40,669 nucleotides of DNA from Deltaproteobacteria bacterium (GTDB lineage: Bacteria; Desulfobacterota; Desulfarculia; Desulfarculales; Desulfarculaceae). Where the stretch lies: positions 1 through 40,669 of the forward strand of contig JAHLLK010000054.1 of assembly GCA_020444165.1 (NCBI GenBank), in the 5' to 3' direction. The notes below the pieces were generated by a model. It was not told the DNA's origin. It did no database searches and saw nothing but the letters and a program-made list of their open reading frames with translations. Within the stretch, counting starts at the first letter, position 1; every line of letters starts with the position of its first letter. This document shows, piece by piece, positions 7,751 through 16,260 of this stretch. The translations under genes and the position numbers were made by a program.

Positions 7751-8662
7751 ATGCCGGACCACCACCCCCTGCGGCTGGGAGACGCGACCCTGGGAGGCCC
7801 CTGGGGCGCCACCACCGGCCTTTTGGTGGGGAGCATCTTCTATGACAACCATTCCCTGATCACCGACTCCCGGAGCGGCGAGTTCGACCAGGCGCGGGCC
7901 GCCCGGCTCCTCGCGGCGGTCAACCACCAACAGGCGCGCTATGGGGTGCAGATGGCCCTGGACGTGCTGGCTCCCTCCGCCCCGGCCATGGAGCGCTACC
8001 TGGAATTCGTGGCCGCGCGCACCAATCTGCCCCTGTTTATCAACGCCACCGAACCCGAGGTGCGCTTGGCCGGCCTGGCGGCCGCTTCCCGGCTGGGCCT
8101 GCTGGGCCGCACGGCCTATTGCTCGCTCACCGAGGAGACCGAGGGCGAGGAATTGGCCGCCTTGGGCCGCACGCCCCCCGCCGCGGTGATGATCCTGGCT
8201 TGCGACATCGGCGACCTGACCCCCGCGGGCACCGTGGCCATGGTCGAGCGGGTGTTCCAGCCCATGCTGCGGGAGATCGGGCAAAAAATGCCCATCGTGG
8301 ACGTGGGCACCATGGACCCGCCTTCGGTGGGCCTGAACCTGCGCCAGATCGTGGCCGTGCGCCAGGAGCTGGGCTATCCGGCCGGCTGCGCCTTTGCCAA
8401 CTGCTTCCCGCAGTGGTCCGGCCTCCGGGACCTGGGGCGGGAAGCGCGGAACCTCTCCCTGGCCGCGGCCCTGGTGGCCTGCCGCGGGGCCGGAGCCGAG
8501 TACCTGCACTACGGCATCATCGAGAAGGCCGCGCCCGCGGCCCATGCGGCGGCCACGGCCGAGGTGTTCTACGGCTTCGCGGCCCAGGAGCTGGACGGGG
8601 CCAAGCTGCCGGCCGGGCATCCCTTGAGCAAGATGTTCAAGCTGACTCCCGAAGAGGCGTGA
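7751..8662 (+). CDS. MtrH/MtgA-like methylcorrinoid:tetrahydrofolate methyltransferase
   Basis: A 303-residue protein of the tetrahydromethanopterin S-methyltransferase subunit H family. The N-terminal signature GLLVGSIFYDNHSLITD...GEFD is typical, and the body follows a TIM-barrel pattern with DVGTMDPPSVGLN near residue 190. In bacteria such proteins (MtgA type) move a methyl group from a methylated corrinoid protein to tetrahydrofolate. GGAGGTTAGCC precedes ATG 7751. The next gene, 62 bases on, is a fused methyltransferase/corrinoid protein. Together they could feed methyl groups from an unknown donor into the Wood-Ljungdahl pathway. The methyl donor cannot be read from the sequence. Confidence 0.85.
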   Translation: MPDHHPLRLGDATLGGPWGATTGLLVGSIFYDNHSLITDSRSGEFDQARAARLLAAVNHQQARYGVQMALDVLAPSAPAMERYLEFVAARTNLPLFINATEPEVRLAGLAAASRLGLLGRTAYCSLTEETEGEELAALGRTPPAAVMILACDIGDLTPAGTVAMVERVFQPMLREIGQKMPIVDVGTMDPPSVGLNLRQIVAVRQELGYPAGCAFANCFPQWSGLRDLGREARNLSLAAALVACRGAGAEYLHYGIIEKAAPAAHAAATAEVFYGFAAQELDGAKLPAGHPLSKMFKLTPEEA

Positions 8663-8724
8663 GGGCCACTGGTGGGCCGTAAGCAACTGCTTTATTCCAC
8701 GAGCCAAGAAAGGTAGGAAGCAAG

Positions 8725-10572
8725 ATGGCGGCAAAAATGACCAGCCGGGAACGAGTGTTCGCGGCGGTGACCATGGAGACCCTGCCCGACCAAGTGCCGG
8801 TGTGCCCCTTGTTGATGACCCGGGGCATCCGGGAGGGCGGGGTGCGGGTGGACCAGGTCCTCCTGGACGGCGAGGCCATGGCCCACGCCAAGATCAAGGC
8901 CCATGAGAAGTTCGGCGGCGACGTGGTCATCGCCGGCACGGACCTGTTCACCCCGGTGGAGAACCTGGGCGCTGAGCTGGACTACCTGCCCTATGCCCAG
9001 CCCTCGCTCTTGACCCATCCCGCCCCCACCAAGGAGGCCTTTTACCGCCTGCGGGACGAGTATCAGACCCGGGGATTCAACCCGGAAAAGGGCCGGCTGC
9101 GGGCCATCCAGCAGGAAATACGCACCTTTATCGCCGAGGGCTGGAAGGACACCCACGCCCTGGCCACCCCGGTGGGCGGGCCCATCACCACGGCCCAGAT
9201 GGTCACCGGCACCAACGAGTTCTTCACCTACCTCACCGAGGAGCCGGATTTCGCCAAGGAAGTCATCGAGCTAGCCCTGGACTGCGTGAAGAACATCTGC
9301 CGCATGATGTTCGAGGCGGGCATGGACGTGTGCAACATCCTGGACCCCTTCTGCTCCTGCGACATCCTGCCGCCGGAGATGTACCGGGAGTTCGGCCTGC
9401 CCTACCAAAAGGCCCTGTTCGCCTACATCAAGGAGCTCGGCGGCATCGGCTTCACCCACACCTGCACCTACACCCAGCCCATCTGGACGGACATCGCCGG
9501 CAGCGGCACGTTCAACTTCAACGGCGACATGTATCCCGGCGCGAACCTGGCCAAGGAGGCCATCGGCGGCAACCTTTCCCTCATGGGCACCCTGAGCCCT
9601 TACTCCACCCTGACCCACGGCACTCCCCAGGACGTGGCCAACGAAGTGAAGAAGCTGGCCGCCACGGTGGGCTACAACGGCGGCTTCGTGTGCATGCCCG
9701 GCTGCGACATCGACTGGACCGTGCCCGAGGAGAACATGCGCGCCCTCATCGACACCTGCGCTTCCCTCACCTACCCCCTGGATATCGAGGCCCTGGGCGA
9801 CCTCAGCAAGGTCTACCTGGCCGGCCAACCCCAGCATCCCGGCACCCGCAAGATCTCCACCGAGGGCGACCGCCTGGTGCGCATGGGCATCGACAAGAGC
9901 CTCCGGGGCAGCCAAACCCCGGAGGTGAAGGCGCTGTTCGACCTGGCCGACGCTATCCTGGACCATGACGCCGCGGCGGCCGTGCGTCTCACCCAAGAGG
10001 CCCTGGACCTGGGCCTCTCGCCCCAGAAGATCATCTTTGACGGCCTGTCCCTGGGCATGCGCATGGTGGGCGAGCTGTATGAGCGAAACGAGCGCTTCAT
10101 CACCGATTTGTTGAAGTCGTCCAAGGCCATGGATCAGGCCATGGCCCTGTTGATTCCGCGGTTGCAGGCCGCGTCGGCCGGCGGCGAGAAGAAGGCCGCG
10201 GTGGTGGTGGGCCTGGTCAAGGGCAACACCCAGGACATCGGCAAGAACCTGGTGGCCTTGATGCTGAAGGCCAACGGTTACGAGGTCATCGACCTGGGCA
10301 AGAACGTGACCCCGGAGCAGTTCGTCCAAGCCGCCACCGAGCACGGGGCGGTGGCCATCGGTCTGTCGGTGATGACCAACTCCTCGGTGGTCTACGCCGA
10401 GGAAACCGCCCGGCTCCTGACGGAGCGGGGCCAGGCCGGCCGCTATCTGCTCATGACCGGCGGCGCGGCCATGAGCCAGGAGATCGCGGGCAAGCTGGGC
10501 TATGCCTACGGTTCCGACGCCAACGCCGCGGTGAGCCTGGTGAACGATTATCTGAGCGCTCGGGCGGCCTAA
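8725..10572 (+). CDS. Fused URO-D-type methyltransferase and B12-binding corrinoid protein
   Basis: A 615-residue two-part protein. Residues 1 to about 385 are an MtaA/MtbA/uroporphyrinogen-decarboxylase-like barrel with a likely zinc site at His245, Cys247 (HTCTYTQ) and Cys327 (CMPGC). From about 385 a helical cap of the methionine-synthase type (LFDLADAILDHDAAAA...LYERNERFITDL) precedes a Rossmann B12 domain. The signature that normally reads DxHxxG is GNTQDIGKN here: Asn501 replaces Asp and Gln503 replaces the cobalt-ligating His. The later SxL and GG motifs are present as S548-V-M and G579-G580. AGGAAG precedes the start. Fusion puts methyl transfer and the corrinoid carrier in one chain. 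It probably works with the MtrH-like protein upstream. Confidence 0.9.
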   Translation: MAAKMTSRERVFAAVTMETLPDQVPVCPLLMTRGIREGGVRVDQVLLDGEAMAHAKIKAHEKFGGDVVIAGTDLFTPVENLGAELDYLPYAQPSLLTHPAPTKEAFYRLRDEYQTRGFNPEKGRLRAIQQEIRTFIAEGWKDTHALATPVGGPITTAQMVTGTNEFFTYLTEEPDFAKEVIELALDCVKNICRMMFEAGMDVCNILDPFCSCDILPPEMYREFGLPYQKALFAYIKELGGIGFTHTCTYTQPIWTDIAGSGTFNFNGDMYPGANLAKEAIGGNLSLMGTLSPYSTLTHGTPQDVANEVKKLAATVGYNGGFVCMPGCDIDWTVPEENMRALIDTCASLTYPLDIEALGDLSKVYLAGQPQHPGTRKISTEGDRLVRMGIDKSLRGSQTPEVKALFDLADAILDHDAAAAVRLTQEALDLGLSPQKIIFDGLSLGMRMVGELYERNERFITDLLKSSKAMDQAMALLIPRLQAASAGGEKKAAVVVGLVKGNTQDIGKNLVALMLKANGYEVIDLGKNVTPEQFVQAATEHGAVAIGLSVMTNSSVVYAEETARLLTERGQAGRYLLMTGGAAMSQEIAGKLGYAYGSDANAAVSLVNDYLSARAA

Positions 10573-10598
10573 GCGGCCCGGCGGCACTTTAGAGTCTT

Positions 10599-10638
10599 CC
10601 CGCGGCAGGGCCCGCCTGGGTCGGGGCCCTGCCGCGGG
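10599..10638. terminator. 15-bp perfect GC stem between the corrinoid gene and the FmdB gene
   Basis: The arms at 10599-10613 and 10624-10638 are perfectly complementary with a 10-base loop. No T-run follows; instead the FmdB ribosome binding site TAGGAG starts within a few bases. It may be a weak terminator or a 3' stabiliser for the methyltransferase mRNA that also limits FmdB translation. Function is inferred from structure and position. Confidence 0.55.
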
Positions 10639-10652
10639 GCTAGGAGCGAAAC

Positions 10653-10955
10653 GTGCCGATATACGATTTCATCTGCGAAAGCTGCGGAGCCGCGCGGGAG
10701 ACCTTGGTGGCCTTCCGGGAAAAGGACGCCCTGGAACTCTGCTGCCCGGCTTGCGGCCACACCATGCGGGCGGGGGCCGTGGTCACCCTGCATCTGGGAG
10801 GAAAAACAGCCGCGCCGGAAAGGGCGCCTGCGCCCCGGGCCAAGGCTTGCGGCCACACCCATCACTGCCGCTGCGCGGTCAAGCTCAAGGGGCCCAACCC
10901 CCTGCAAAAGCAGATCGATGCGGCCCTGGGCCGGAGTGACCCGGCCCAGGCCTAG
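10653..10955 (+). CDS. FmdB-family zinc-ribbon protein
   Basis: A 100-residue protein beginning MPIYDFICESCG, the hallmark of the FmdB putative regulatory family. The zinc ribbon uses Cys8, Cys11, Cys31 and Cys34. A second Cys/His-rich patch, KACGHTHHCRC (Cys66, His68, His70, His71, Cys72, Cys74), suggests a second metal site not seen in the shortest members. The start is GTG at 10653 after TAGGAGCGAAAC. FmdB proteins were first noted beside formamidase/acetamidase genes, and their role is poorly defined. Here it follows a methyltransferase operon and could be a small regulator or metal chaperone. Confidence 0.82.
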   Translation: MPIYDFICESCGAARETLVAFREKDALELCCPACGHTMRAGAVVTLHLGGKTAAPERAPAPRAKACGHTHHCRCAVKLKGPNPLQKQIDAALGRSDPAQA

Positions 10956-11010
10956 CAGCCTGTTTTTCAACAGCCTGCCAGATCACCTGCCGGGGAATGA
11001 GCGGGATTCA

Positions 11011-11040
11011 TTGACAGGTTCGACGCGGCTGGGCTACCAT
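11011..11040 (+). promoter_or_regulatory. Sigma-70-like promoter for the ABC exporter operon
   Basis: TTGACA (11011-11016) and TACCAT (11035-11040) are separated by 18 bases, about 115 bases before the ABC ATPase start. No other gene lies between. The -35 match is perfect and the -10 is moderate. The preceding gap also holds a small stem (CTGTT-TTTC-AACAG near 10970). Confidence 0.5.
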
Positions 11041-11156
11041 TTCCTGGCGATCATTGTCCCTTGACCTGCCCGCCCCGCTCACGCCTTTTTCCGCGGCCGG
11101 GCCAGCGGTCGTCCGCCCCGCCCTCGGAGAGGTAAAAAACGCCGCAGGTGACCGGC

Positions 11157-11933
11157 ATGACCCAGGAGAACCCCATTGCCCCGGCGCTGATGGTTTCGTT
11201 GCAAACCGTGTCGCGGCATTTCGCCGGCGGGCGGGTGCGCGCGGTGGATGGGGTGGACCTGGGCGTGGCGGCCGGCGAGTGGCTGACCATCACCGGCGCC
11301 TCGGGCAGCGGCAAATCCACCCTGTTGAACCTCATCAGCGGTTTGGACCTCCCCACGGCCGGGCAGGTGCTCCTGGAGGGCCGGCCCCTGGTCTCCCGCC
11401 GGGACTGGGCCCGGGTGCGGGCCGGCTTCCTGGGCCTGATCTTTCAGGCCTTTCACCTGGTGCCCACCCTGACCGCGGCGGAAAACGTGGAGTTGCCCCT
11501 GTTCGGCCGGGGTTTGGGGCGCCGGGCGCGGCAAAAGCGGGCCCGGGGCCTTTTGGAGCGGGTGGGACTGGGCCCGGCCGCCGGGCGGCTGCCGGCCGAG
11601 CTTTCCGGCGGGGAGTTGCAGCGGGTGGGCATCGCCCGCGCCCTGGCCAACCAGCCCCGGCTCCTGTTGGCCGATGAGCCCACGGGCAACCTCGATTCCA
11701 CCAATTCCCAACAGATCATGGATCTTTTGCGGGAACTTCACCTGGAGACCGCCTGCACGGTAATCGTGGTGACCCACGACCCTTTGTGGGCCGCCTGGGG
11801 CACCCAGCGGGTGGCCATGCGGGACGGCCGCATCATTGCGTGGCGACGTTGCCCCCTGCACGACCCATCTTTATTAGATGAGCCCTCTTCCGGGGACGAC
11901 CCCCGCTCCCTGGGCGAGCCATGCTCTTCCTAG
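11157..11933 (+). CDS. ABC transporter ATP-binding protein, LolD/MacB family
   Basis: A 258-residue ATPase with Walker [10 protein letters not shown] (residues 47-55), signature [15 protein letters not shown], Walker [14 protein letters not shown] and the H-loop in VVVTHD. The early TVSRHF...RAVDGVDL and [17 protein letters not shown] segments are typical of the LolD/MacB/FtsE type that powers mechanotransmission or lipoprotein and peptide export. ATG 11157 is chosen because AGGTG lies at good distance; an in-frame GTG nine bases earlier is an alternative. The gene ends with a 25-residue tail and overlaps the permease gene by 13 bases. Confidence 0.92.
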   Translation: MTQENPIAPALMVSLQTVSRHFAGGRVRAVDGVDLGVAAGEWLTITGASGSGKSTLLNLISGLDLPTAGQVLLEGRPLVSRRDWARVRAGFLGLIFQAFHLVPTLTAAENVELPLFGRGLGRRARQKRARGLLERVGLGPAAGRLPAELSGGELQRVGIARALANQPRLLLADEPTGNLDSTNSQQIMDLLRELHLETACTVIVVTHDPLWAAWGTQRVAMRDGRIIAWRRCPLHDPSLLDEPSSGDDPRSLGEPCSS

Positions 11934-13036
11934 GCATAGCGGCCAAGAACCTGGCCCGCCGGCCGCTCCGGTCCCTGTTGACCATGCTGGGGCTCGGCTT
12001 TGCCGCGGCCGGGTTGATCATGCTGGTGGGCCTGGCCCGGGGCCTGGAGGGCGCCTGGTCCCAGAGCCTCCTGGACCGGGGAGTGCATCTGGTGGTCAGC
12101 CCGAAGGGCGCGGTGGAGGTCTTGGCCGGCACGCTGGAGCAATCCGTGGTGGGAGCCTTGGCCCGGGAACCCGGAGTGACCGCGGCGGCCGGCGAACTGG
12201 TGTCCCTGCTGGCCCTGGCCAAGGATCGCACCGTCGCGGCCGCCGGCTGGGAGCCGGGGAGCTTTCTTTGGGACACCATGACCTGGGTGGCCGGCGGCCC
12301 GCCCACCGGGGCCGGGCAGGTGGCCCTGGGCGAGAACCTGGCCACTGCCCTGGGCCTGTCCCCGGGGGACCGCCTGGAATTGTGGGGGCGGGAGTTCTCC
12401 CTGACCGGCATCGCCCGCAGCACCAGCGCCCTGAACCTGGGTGGGGCGTTCTTCCCCTTGGCCACCCTGCAGGAGCTGGTGGGCAAGCGGGGCCTGGTGA
12501 CCTTTGTGAACCTGCGCCTGACGGCCCCGGACGACGCGGCGGCCCTGGCCAGCACCCGGGCCGCCCTGGCCCGGGCCTACCCGGGGCTGGCTTTCGCGCC
12601 GACCGCCGAGGTGACCCGGGACAACCGCATCCTGGGCATCTTCCAGGCCATGGCCTGGGGCACCTCCCTGTTGGCCATCGTGATCAGCGCGGTGTTCGTG
12701 CTCAACACCATGATGATGGCCGTGGCCGAGCGCACCCGGGAGATCGGGCTCCTCGGCGCGGTGGGCTGGTCGCGGGCCCGCATCATGGCCCTGGTGCTGG
12801 GGGAGGGGGCCTTGTTGGCCCTGTTGGGGGGCCTCTTGGGCGTGGCCCTGGGCCTGGCCGGCTTGCAGTTCCTCACCGCCCACACCGGGCTGGGGGCCTT
12901 TCTGACACCCCGGGTCTCGGCCGGTTTCCTGGGCCAGGCCCTGGGGGGCACGGTGCTCCTGGGCACCCTGGGCAGCCTCTACCCCGCCTGGCGGGCCATG
13001 AATCTCCGGGCCGCCCAGGCCCTGAAGTACGAGTAG
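11921..13036 (+). CDS. ABC transporter permease, MacB/FtsX (DUF214) type
   Basis: A 371-residue integral membrane protein. One transmembrane helix at about residues 18-40 is followed by a large periplasmic domain, then three helices near the C-terminus (TSLLAIVISAVFVLNTMMMAV, ALVLGEGALLALLGG, GQALGGTVLLGTLGS). The ERTREIGLLGAVGWSR segment just after the second helix is the diagnostic FtsX/MacB coupling motif. It forms a transporter with the overlapping ATPase. The exported substrate is unknown; no outer membrane or adaptor partner is seen in the window, but a LolCE-like or peptide-export role is possible. Confidence 0.9.
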   Translation: MLFLGIAAKNLARRPLRSLLTMLGLGFAAAGLIMLVGLARGLEGAWSQSLLDRGVHLVVSPKGAVEVLAGTLEQSVVGALAREPGVTAAAGELVSLLALAKDRTVAAAGWEPGSFLWDTMTWVAGGPPTGAGQVALGENLATALGLSPGDRLELWGREFSLTGIARSTSALNLGGAFFPLATLQELVGKRGLVTFVNLRLTAPDDAAALASTRAALARAYPGLAFAPTAEVTRDNRILGIFQAMAWGTSLLAIVISAVFVLNTMMMAVAERTREIGLLGAVGWSRARIMALVLGEGALLALLGGLLGVALGLAGLQFLTAHTGLGAFLTPRVSAGFLGQALGGTVLLGTLGSLYPAWRAMNLRAAQALKYE

Positions 13037-13040
13037 GGTC

Positions 13041-13784
13041 GTGGTGGAGAGCTTTTGTCCGGGGTACCTGTACTTCAGCCTGGGGCTGTCGGCCCTGGCC
13101 CTGGTGCTATGGGCCGCGCTGCCCCGGCTCCGCCGGCTCATGCTGGTCAGCGCGCTGTTGTCCGCGCCATTTGCCCTGTTTTCCCACTTCTTCGTGCCGG
13201 AGTACTGGCAACCCCAACGCTTGGGGGTCTTGGTCACCGGTCTGGAGGACCTCCTCTTTTCCCTGGCCAACGGGGTGATCATCATCGCCCTGGTGGGGTG
13301 GGGGCGCTTCCCGGCCCAGGTCTCGGTGCGCTGGAGCGCCCCGGGGGTGCGGCGTTTGCTGGGCGGCGGGGGGGCTGCCTTCCTCCTCTTTGGGGGCCTG
13401 TTGGCCGTGGGGCTGCCGGTCATGGCCGCCACCCTCTGGGTGGGCTCCGGGGTGTGGCTGGCCTGCCTGGTGAGTTGCCGGGGGCGCACGGCCCTCACCT
13501 CCCTGGTAGGGGGAGGGGGCTATGCCTTGCTCTACTGCCTGGGCCTCCGGGGCATCTTGTTCCTCTATCCAGAGATGGCGGCCTGGTGGGCCGGGCAGGG
13601 CCTGGCCGGCCAATGGGTGTGGGGCATGCCTTTGGGCGAGGTGCTGTGGTCCTTTTATTACGGGGCCATCTGGCCGCTCTTTCTAGGCTGGACTTTGGGC
13701 TGGACCCCGGGCTGGCCCGAGCCCCCGGGCCGGGACGCCACCCCCGGCCCCCTGTTGGGCTGGCTCCCGCGCCGACAGCCCTGA
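13041..13784 (+). CDS. Membrane protein with lycopene-cyclase-domain-like repeats
   Basis: A 247-residue polytopic protein with about seven hydrophobic helices. Two conserved-looking segments, FVPEYWQPQRLGVLVTGLEDLLFSLANG and PLGEVLWSFYYGAIWPLF, resemble the repeated PxE(E/D)xxF signature of the lycopene cyclase domain family. Many bacterial members have no link to carotenoids. The start is GTG at 13041 (a second GTG follows immediately), four bases after the permease gene, so it is probably co-transcribed with the exporter. I cannot assign a reaction. No carotenoid genes are seen nearby. Confidence 0.65.
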   Translation: MVESFCPGYLYFSLGLSALALVLWAALPRLRRLMLVSALLSAPFALFSHFFVPEYWQPQRLGVLVTGLEDLLFSLANGVIIIALVGWGRFPAQVSVRWSAPGVRRLLGGGGAAFLLFGGLLAVGLPVMAATLWVGSGVWLACLVSCRGRTALTSLVGGGGYALLYCLGLRGILFLYPEMAAWWAGQGLAGQWVWGMPLGEVLWSFYYGAIWPLFLGWTLGWTPGWPEPPGRDATPGPLLGWLPRRQP

Positions 13785-14096
13785 GACGGCGCCGGGGAAG
13801 GGGCCGGGCTTCCGGCCGCTATTCGCCAGTCATTCTTGACTCCGCCGGCCAGGTAGGTTTCCGAAGCAATCGCCAGCGCCGCCTCCCGTCCATTTGAAGT
13901 TGTCTTCCTGTAAGCAAGCCAAATAACACGCTTTGATGGCTTCTGGCTCCCGGCCGGCCCCGGAGTGACATTTTTGTGGTTGACTTGTCGAGTTGTATAG
14001 TTTACTAGATAACATCACAAGTAAACATCACGGCCTCCTGCCCCTTTAACTGGAATCGGACGGCCGCGCACAACGCGCCAGGAGGGAATTTTCCCA
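13785..14096. other. Non-coding gap with promoter-like and REP-like sequence
   Basis: These 312 bases lack a credible gene. The first part contains short GC-rich inverted stretches and a segment near 13940-13970 (CTCCCGGCC...CCGGAGTGACA) that looks like an extragenic palindromic repeat remnant. The last 120 bases become AT-rich and hold the regulator's promoter and operator candidates. A 62-codon frame on the - strand (13830-14018) shows no family features. Confidence 0.5.
13980..14031 (+). promoter_or_regulatory. Promoter and inverted repeat upstream of the GntR gene
   Basis: TTGACT (13980-13985) and TACTAG (14003-14008), 17 bases apart, form a possible promoter. GTTTACT (14000-14006) and AGTAAAC (14020-14026) are a perfect 7-bp inverted repeat with a 13-base spacer overlapping the -10. 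AACATCAC is repeated directly at 14011 and 14024. This is a good candidate autoregulatory operator for the GntR-family protein that starts 65 bases downstream. Confidence 0.5.
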
Positions 14097-14864
14097 ATGC
14101 CTCCCATCATGCCGGTCTACTACCAGATCAAGGAGACCATCAACGATTGGGTCATTTCCGGAGAGTACGGACCGGGGGCCAAATTGCCTTCGGAGAACGA
14201 ATTGGCCGAGCTGTTCCAGGTCAGCCGGCTCACCGTGCGCCGGGCCATCTCGCTGTTGATCCAGGAGGGGCTCCTGCACGCCCGCCGCGGCGAAGGCACC
14301 TTCGTCACCTCCAACCAGGAGTTCATCAACAGCTTCAGCCTGGAATTCAGCGGGTTCATGGATGACCTGTTCTATCAGATCTCCAAATCCCACCCCAAAA
14401 CCGTGCAGATCGAGCGGATCAAGCCTTCGCATTACATCTTGGAAAAATTGCAGCTGGATGAAGACACCCCCGAGATCGTCTATATCCGCCGCGTCCGCTT
14501 TCTCCGCGATAAATCCTTTGCCGTCACCGTGAACTACTTGCCCGTGGACATCGGTTCCCGCTTCACCGCCGAGGATCTGTTCCGCCGGCCTTTGTTGAAG
14601 ATCCTGGAACAGGACATGGGAATCTGTTTCACCGAAGCCTTCCAAACCATCGAAGCCTCCTTTTCCAACCAGCAGATATCCGAGGAATTGGGCATCCCCT
14701 CGGGGTCCCCGATCCTCTACGTGGAACGAGTCATGTTCACCAAGGGAGACCGCCCGGTGGAGTTCGTGCAGACCTCCTATCGCGGCGATTTGTACAAGTA
14801 CGTGGTGCGGTTGAAGCGAGCCAAAGGACGTAACGGCACGATGTGGGTGCACGAGGGCAATTAG
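14097..14864 (+). CDS. GntR-family regulator with UTRA ligand domain (HutC subfamily)
   Basis: A 255-residue regulator. Residues 5-75 form the GntR winged helix (YYQIKETINDWVISGEYGPGAKLPSENELAELFQVSRLTVRRAISLL...RRGEGTFV). The remainder from about 95 is a UTRA effector-binding domain (VQIERIKPS...YIRRVRF...TVNYLP...LKILEQDMGI...PILYVERVMF...PVEFVQTSYRGDLYKY). AGGAGGG lies about ten bases before ATG 14097. It stands directly upstream of the Liv-type transporter and the long catabolic operon, in the same orientation, and most likely senses a pathway metabolite. The gap to the binding-protein gene is about 100 bases, so internal promoters are possible. Confidence 0.92.
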   Translation: MPPIMPVYYQIKETINDWVISGEYGPGAKLPSENELAELFQVSRLTVRRAISLLIQEGLLHARRGEGTFVTSNQEFINSFSLEFSGFMDDLFYQISKSHPKTVQIERIKPSHYILEKLQLDEDTPEIVYIRRVRFLRDKSFAVTVNYLPVDIGSRFTAEDLFRRPLLKILEQDMGICFTEAFQTIEASFSNQQISEELGIPSGSPILYVERVMFTKGDRPVEFVQTSYRGDLYKYVVRLKRAKGRNGTMWVHEGN

Positions 14865-14967
14865 CCGCAGGTTCCCTGGGAATCGGGACCGGCCCCCAAA
14901 GCCGCCTGCCCCCGCGAAGATGTCTACGGCCTCTGGCCGGGCAATTCCAACGAAGGAGGGAGGAGAC

Positions 14968-16254
14968 ATGAAACCAAGCGTTGCGAAGGGGAAGGTGTGG
15001 TTAGGGCTGACCGTCCTGGCCCTGACCCTCTGCCTGGGAGCCCCCGGGGCCCAGGCGGCGGACACCGTGAAGATCGGTTCCATCGTGCCGTTGTCCGGCG
15101 GTCTGGCTCTGGAGGGACGGGAGACCTTCCGGGGCATCGAGATCGCGGCGGACATGCAAAACGCCCGGGGTGGGGTGCACGACAAGCAGATCGCCCTGGT
15201 CAAAGGTGACTCGCAAACCCCCAAGACCGCCATCACCGAGGCGGAACGGCTCATCAACGTGGAAGGCGTCAAGCTCTTCTGCGGCCACTACTCCAGCTCG
15301 CGCACCAAGGCGGCCACCACCATCACCGAAAAATACGGCGCCGTGACCATGGTGGTCATCGCCCTGGCCGATGACATCACCTCCCGCGGCTTCAAGTTCG
15401 TGTTCCAGGCCCCGGGGCGGGCCAGCATGTGGGGCGGCGACGCGGCCAAGTTCATCGCCGAAGCGGCCGCGCCCAAGCTGGGCATAAAGCCCGCGGAGCT
15501 GACCGTGGCCCTGGCCCACGAGGACTCGGACTTCGGCACCAGCATCTCCGAGGGCTTCATCACCGTGGCCAAGCAGTTCGGCATGAAGATCGTGGCCCGG
15601 GAGCCCTACTCCTACAAGGCCCTGGATCTTTCCTCGGTGGTGCTCCGCCTGAAGCAGGCCAACGCCGACGTGCTGGTGCTTACCCCCTACATCCGGGACG
15701 GGGTGCTGTTCCTGCAGCAGGCCCGCGACGCCCAGTTGAATCCCAAGGTCCTCATCTGCCCCGGCGGCGTGCTCTCCAATCCGGTGTTCCACGAAAAGCT
15801 GGGCGAGGACATGAACTACATCCTGGTGACTTCCTCGGCCTCCCTGAACGTGAAGGAAGAAGCGTTCCAGAAGGAGGGCTGGGAAGCCCTGAAGGAGTTC
15901 GAGAAGCGCTACCAGGAAAAGTTCAACGAGCCGGCCACCCAGGACGCCTACCAGGGCTTTGACGGCGCGTGGGTGTTCTTCCACTACGCCTTGCCCCAGG
16001 CCAAGTCCCTGGAGCCCCAGGACGTGGCCGACTGCCTGCGCGGCCTGAAGCTGGCCCAGGGCCAGAGCGTGACCACCTTTGGTTACGAGTTCGGCGGCCT
16101 GGACAACCCCAACCCCGGCGCCAACCTCATCGGCTGGCCCAACATCTTCCAATGGCAGCAGGGAAGCATCCGGCACATGGTGCATCCCGCCAAGTTCGCG
16201 GGCAGCGAGCTCATGCTGCCCATGCCGGCTTGGGGTCAGAGGTCCATGAAGTGA
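14968..16254 (+). CDS. Branched-chain amino acid-type ABC transporter substrate-binding protein (LivK-like)
   Basis: A 428-residue periplasmic binding protein of the type I fold. A signal peptide is clear: positive N-terminus, hydrophobic core (LGLTVLALTLCLGAPG) and AQA-AD cleavage site near residue 32. The mature protein starts DTVKIGSIVPLSGGLALEGRE, as in Liv, amide and aromatic-acid binding proteins. The start at ATG 14968 follows a very strong ribosome binding site (GAAGGAGGGAGGAGAC); the longer frame from 14920 would place the signal peptide internally. Such receptors bind amino acids but also aromatic or short-chain acids, so the ligand is unknown. The downstream enzymes suggest a carboxylic acid. 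Confidence 0.93.
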   Translation: MKPSVAKGKVWLGLTVLALTLCLGAPGAQAADTVKIGSIVPLSGGLALEGRETFRGIEIAADMQNARGGVHDKQIALVKGDSQTPKTAITEAERLINVEGVKLFCGHYSSSRTKAATTITEKYGAVTMVVIALADDITSRGFKFVFQAPGRASMWGGDAAKFIAEAAAPKLGIKPAELTVALAHEDSDFGTSISEGFITVAKQFGMKIVAREPYSYKALDLSSVVLRLKQANADVLVLTPYIRDGVLFLQQARDAQLNPKVLICPGGVLSNPVFHEKLGEDMNYILVTSSASLNVKEEAFQKEGWEALKEFEKRYQEKFNEPATQDAYQGFDGAWVFFHYALPQAKSLEPQDVADCLRGLKLAQGQSVTTFGYEFGGLDNPNPGANLIGWPNIFQWQQGSIRHMVHPAKFAGSELMLPMPAWGQRSMK

Positions 16255-16260
16255 TGCCTG

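Noticed and set aside
13041..13784. Carotenoid lycopene cyclase function
   Set aside because: Only the membrane-repeat pattern resembles the domain; no carotenoid genes are nearby and the gene follows an ABC exporter.
13830..14018. 62-codon - strand frame in the gap before the GntR gene
   Set aside because: It crosses the promoter and operator region, has no ribosome binding site and looks like a translated extragenic repeat.
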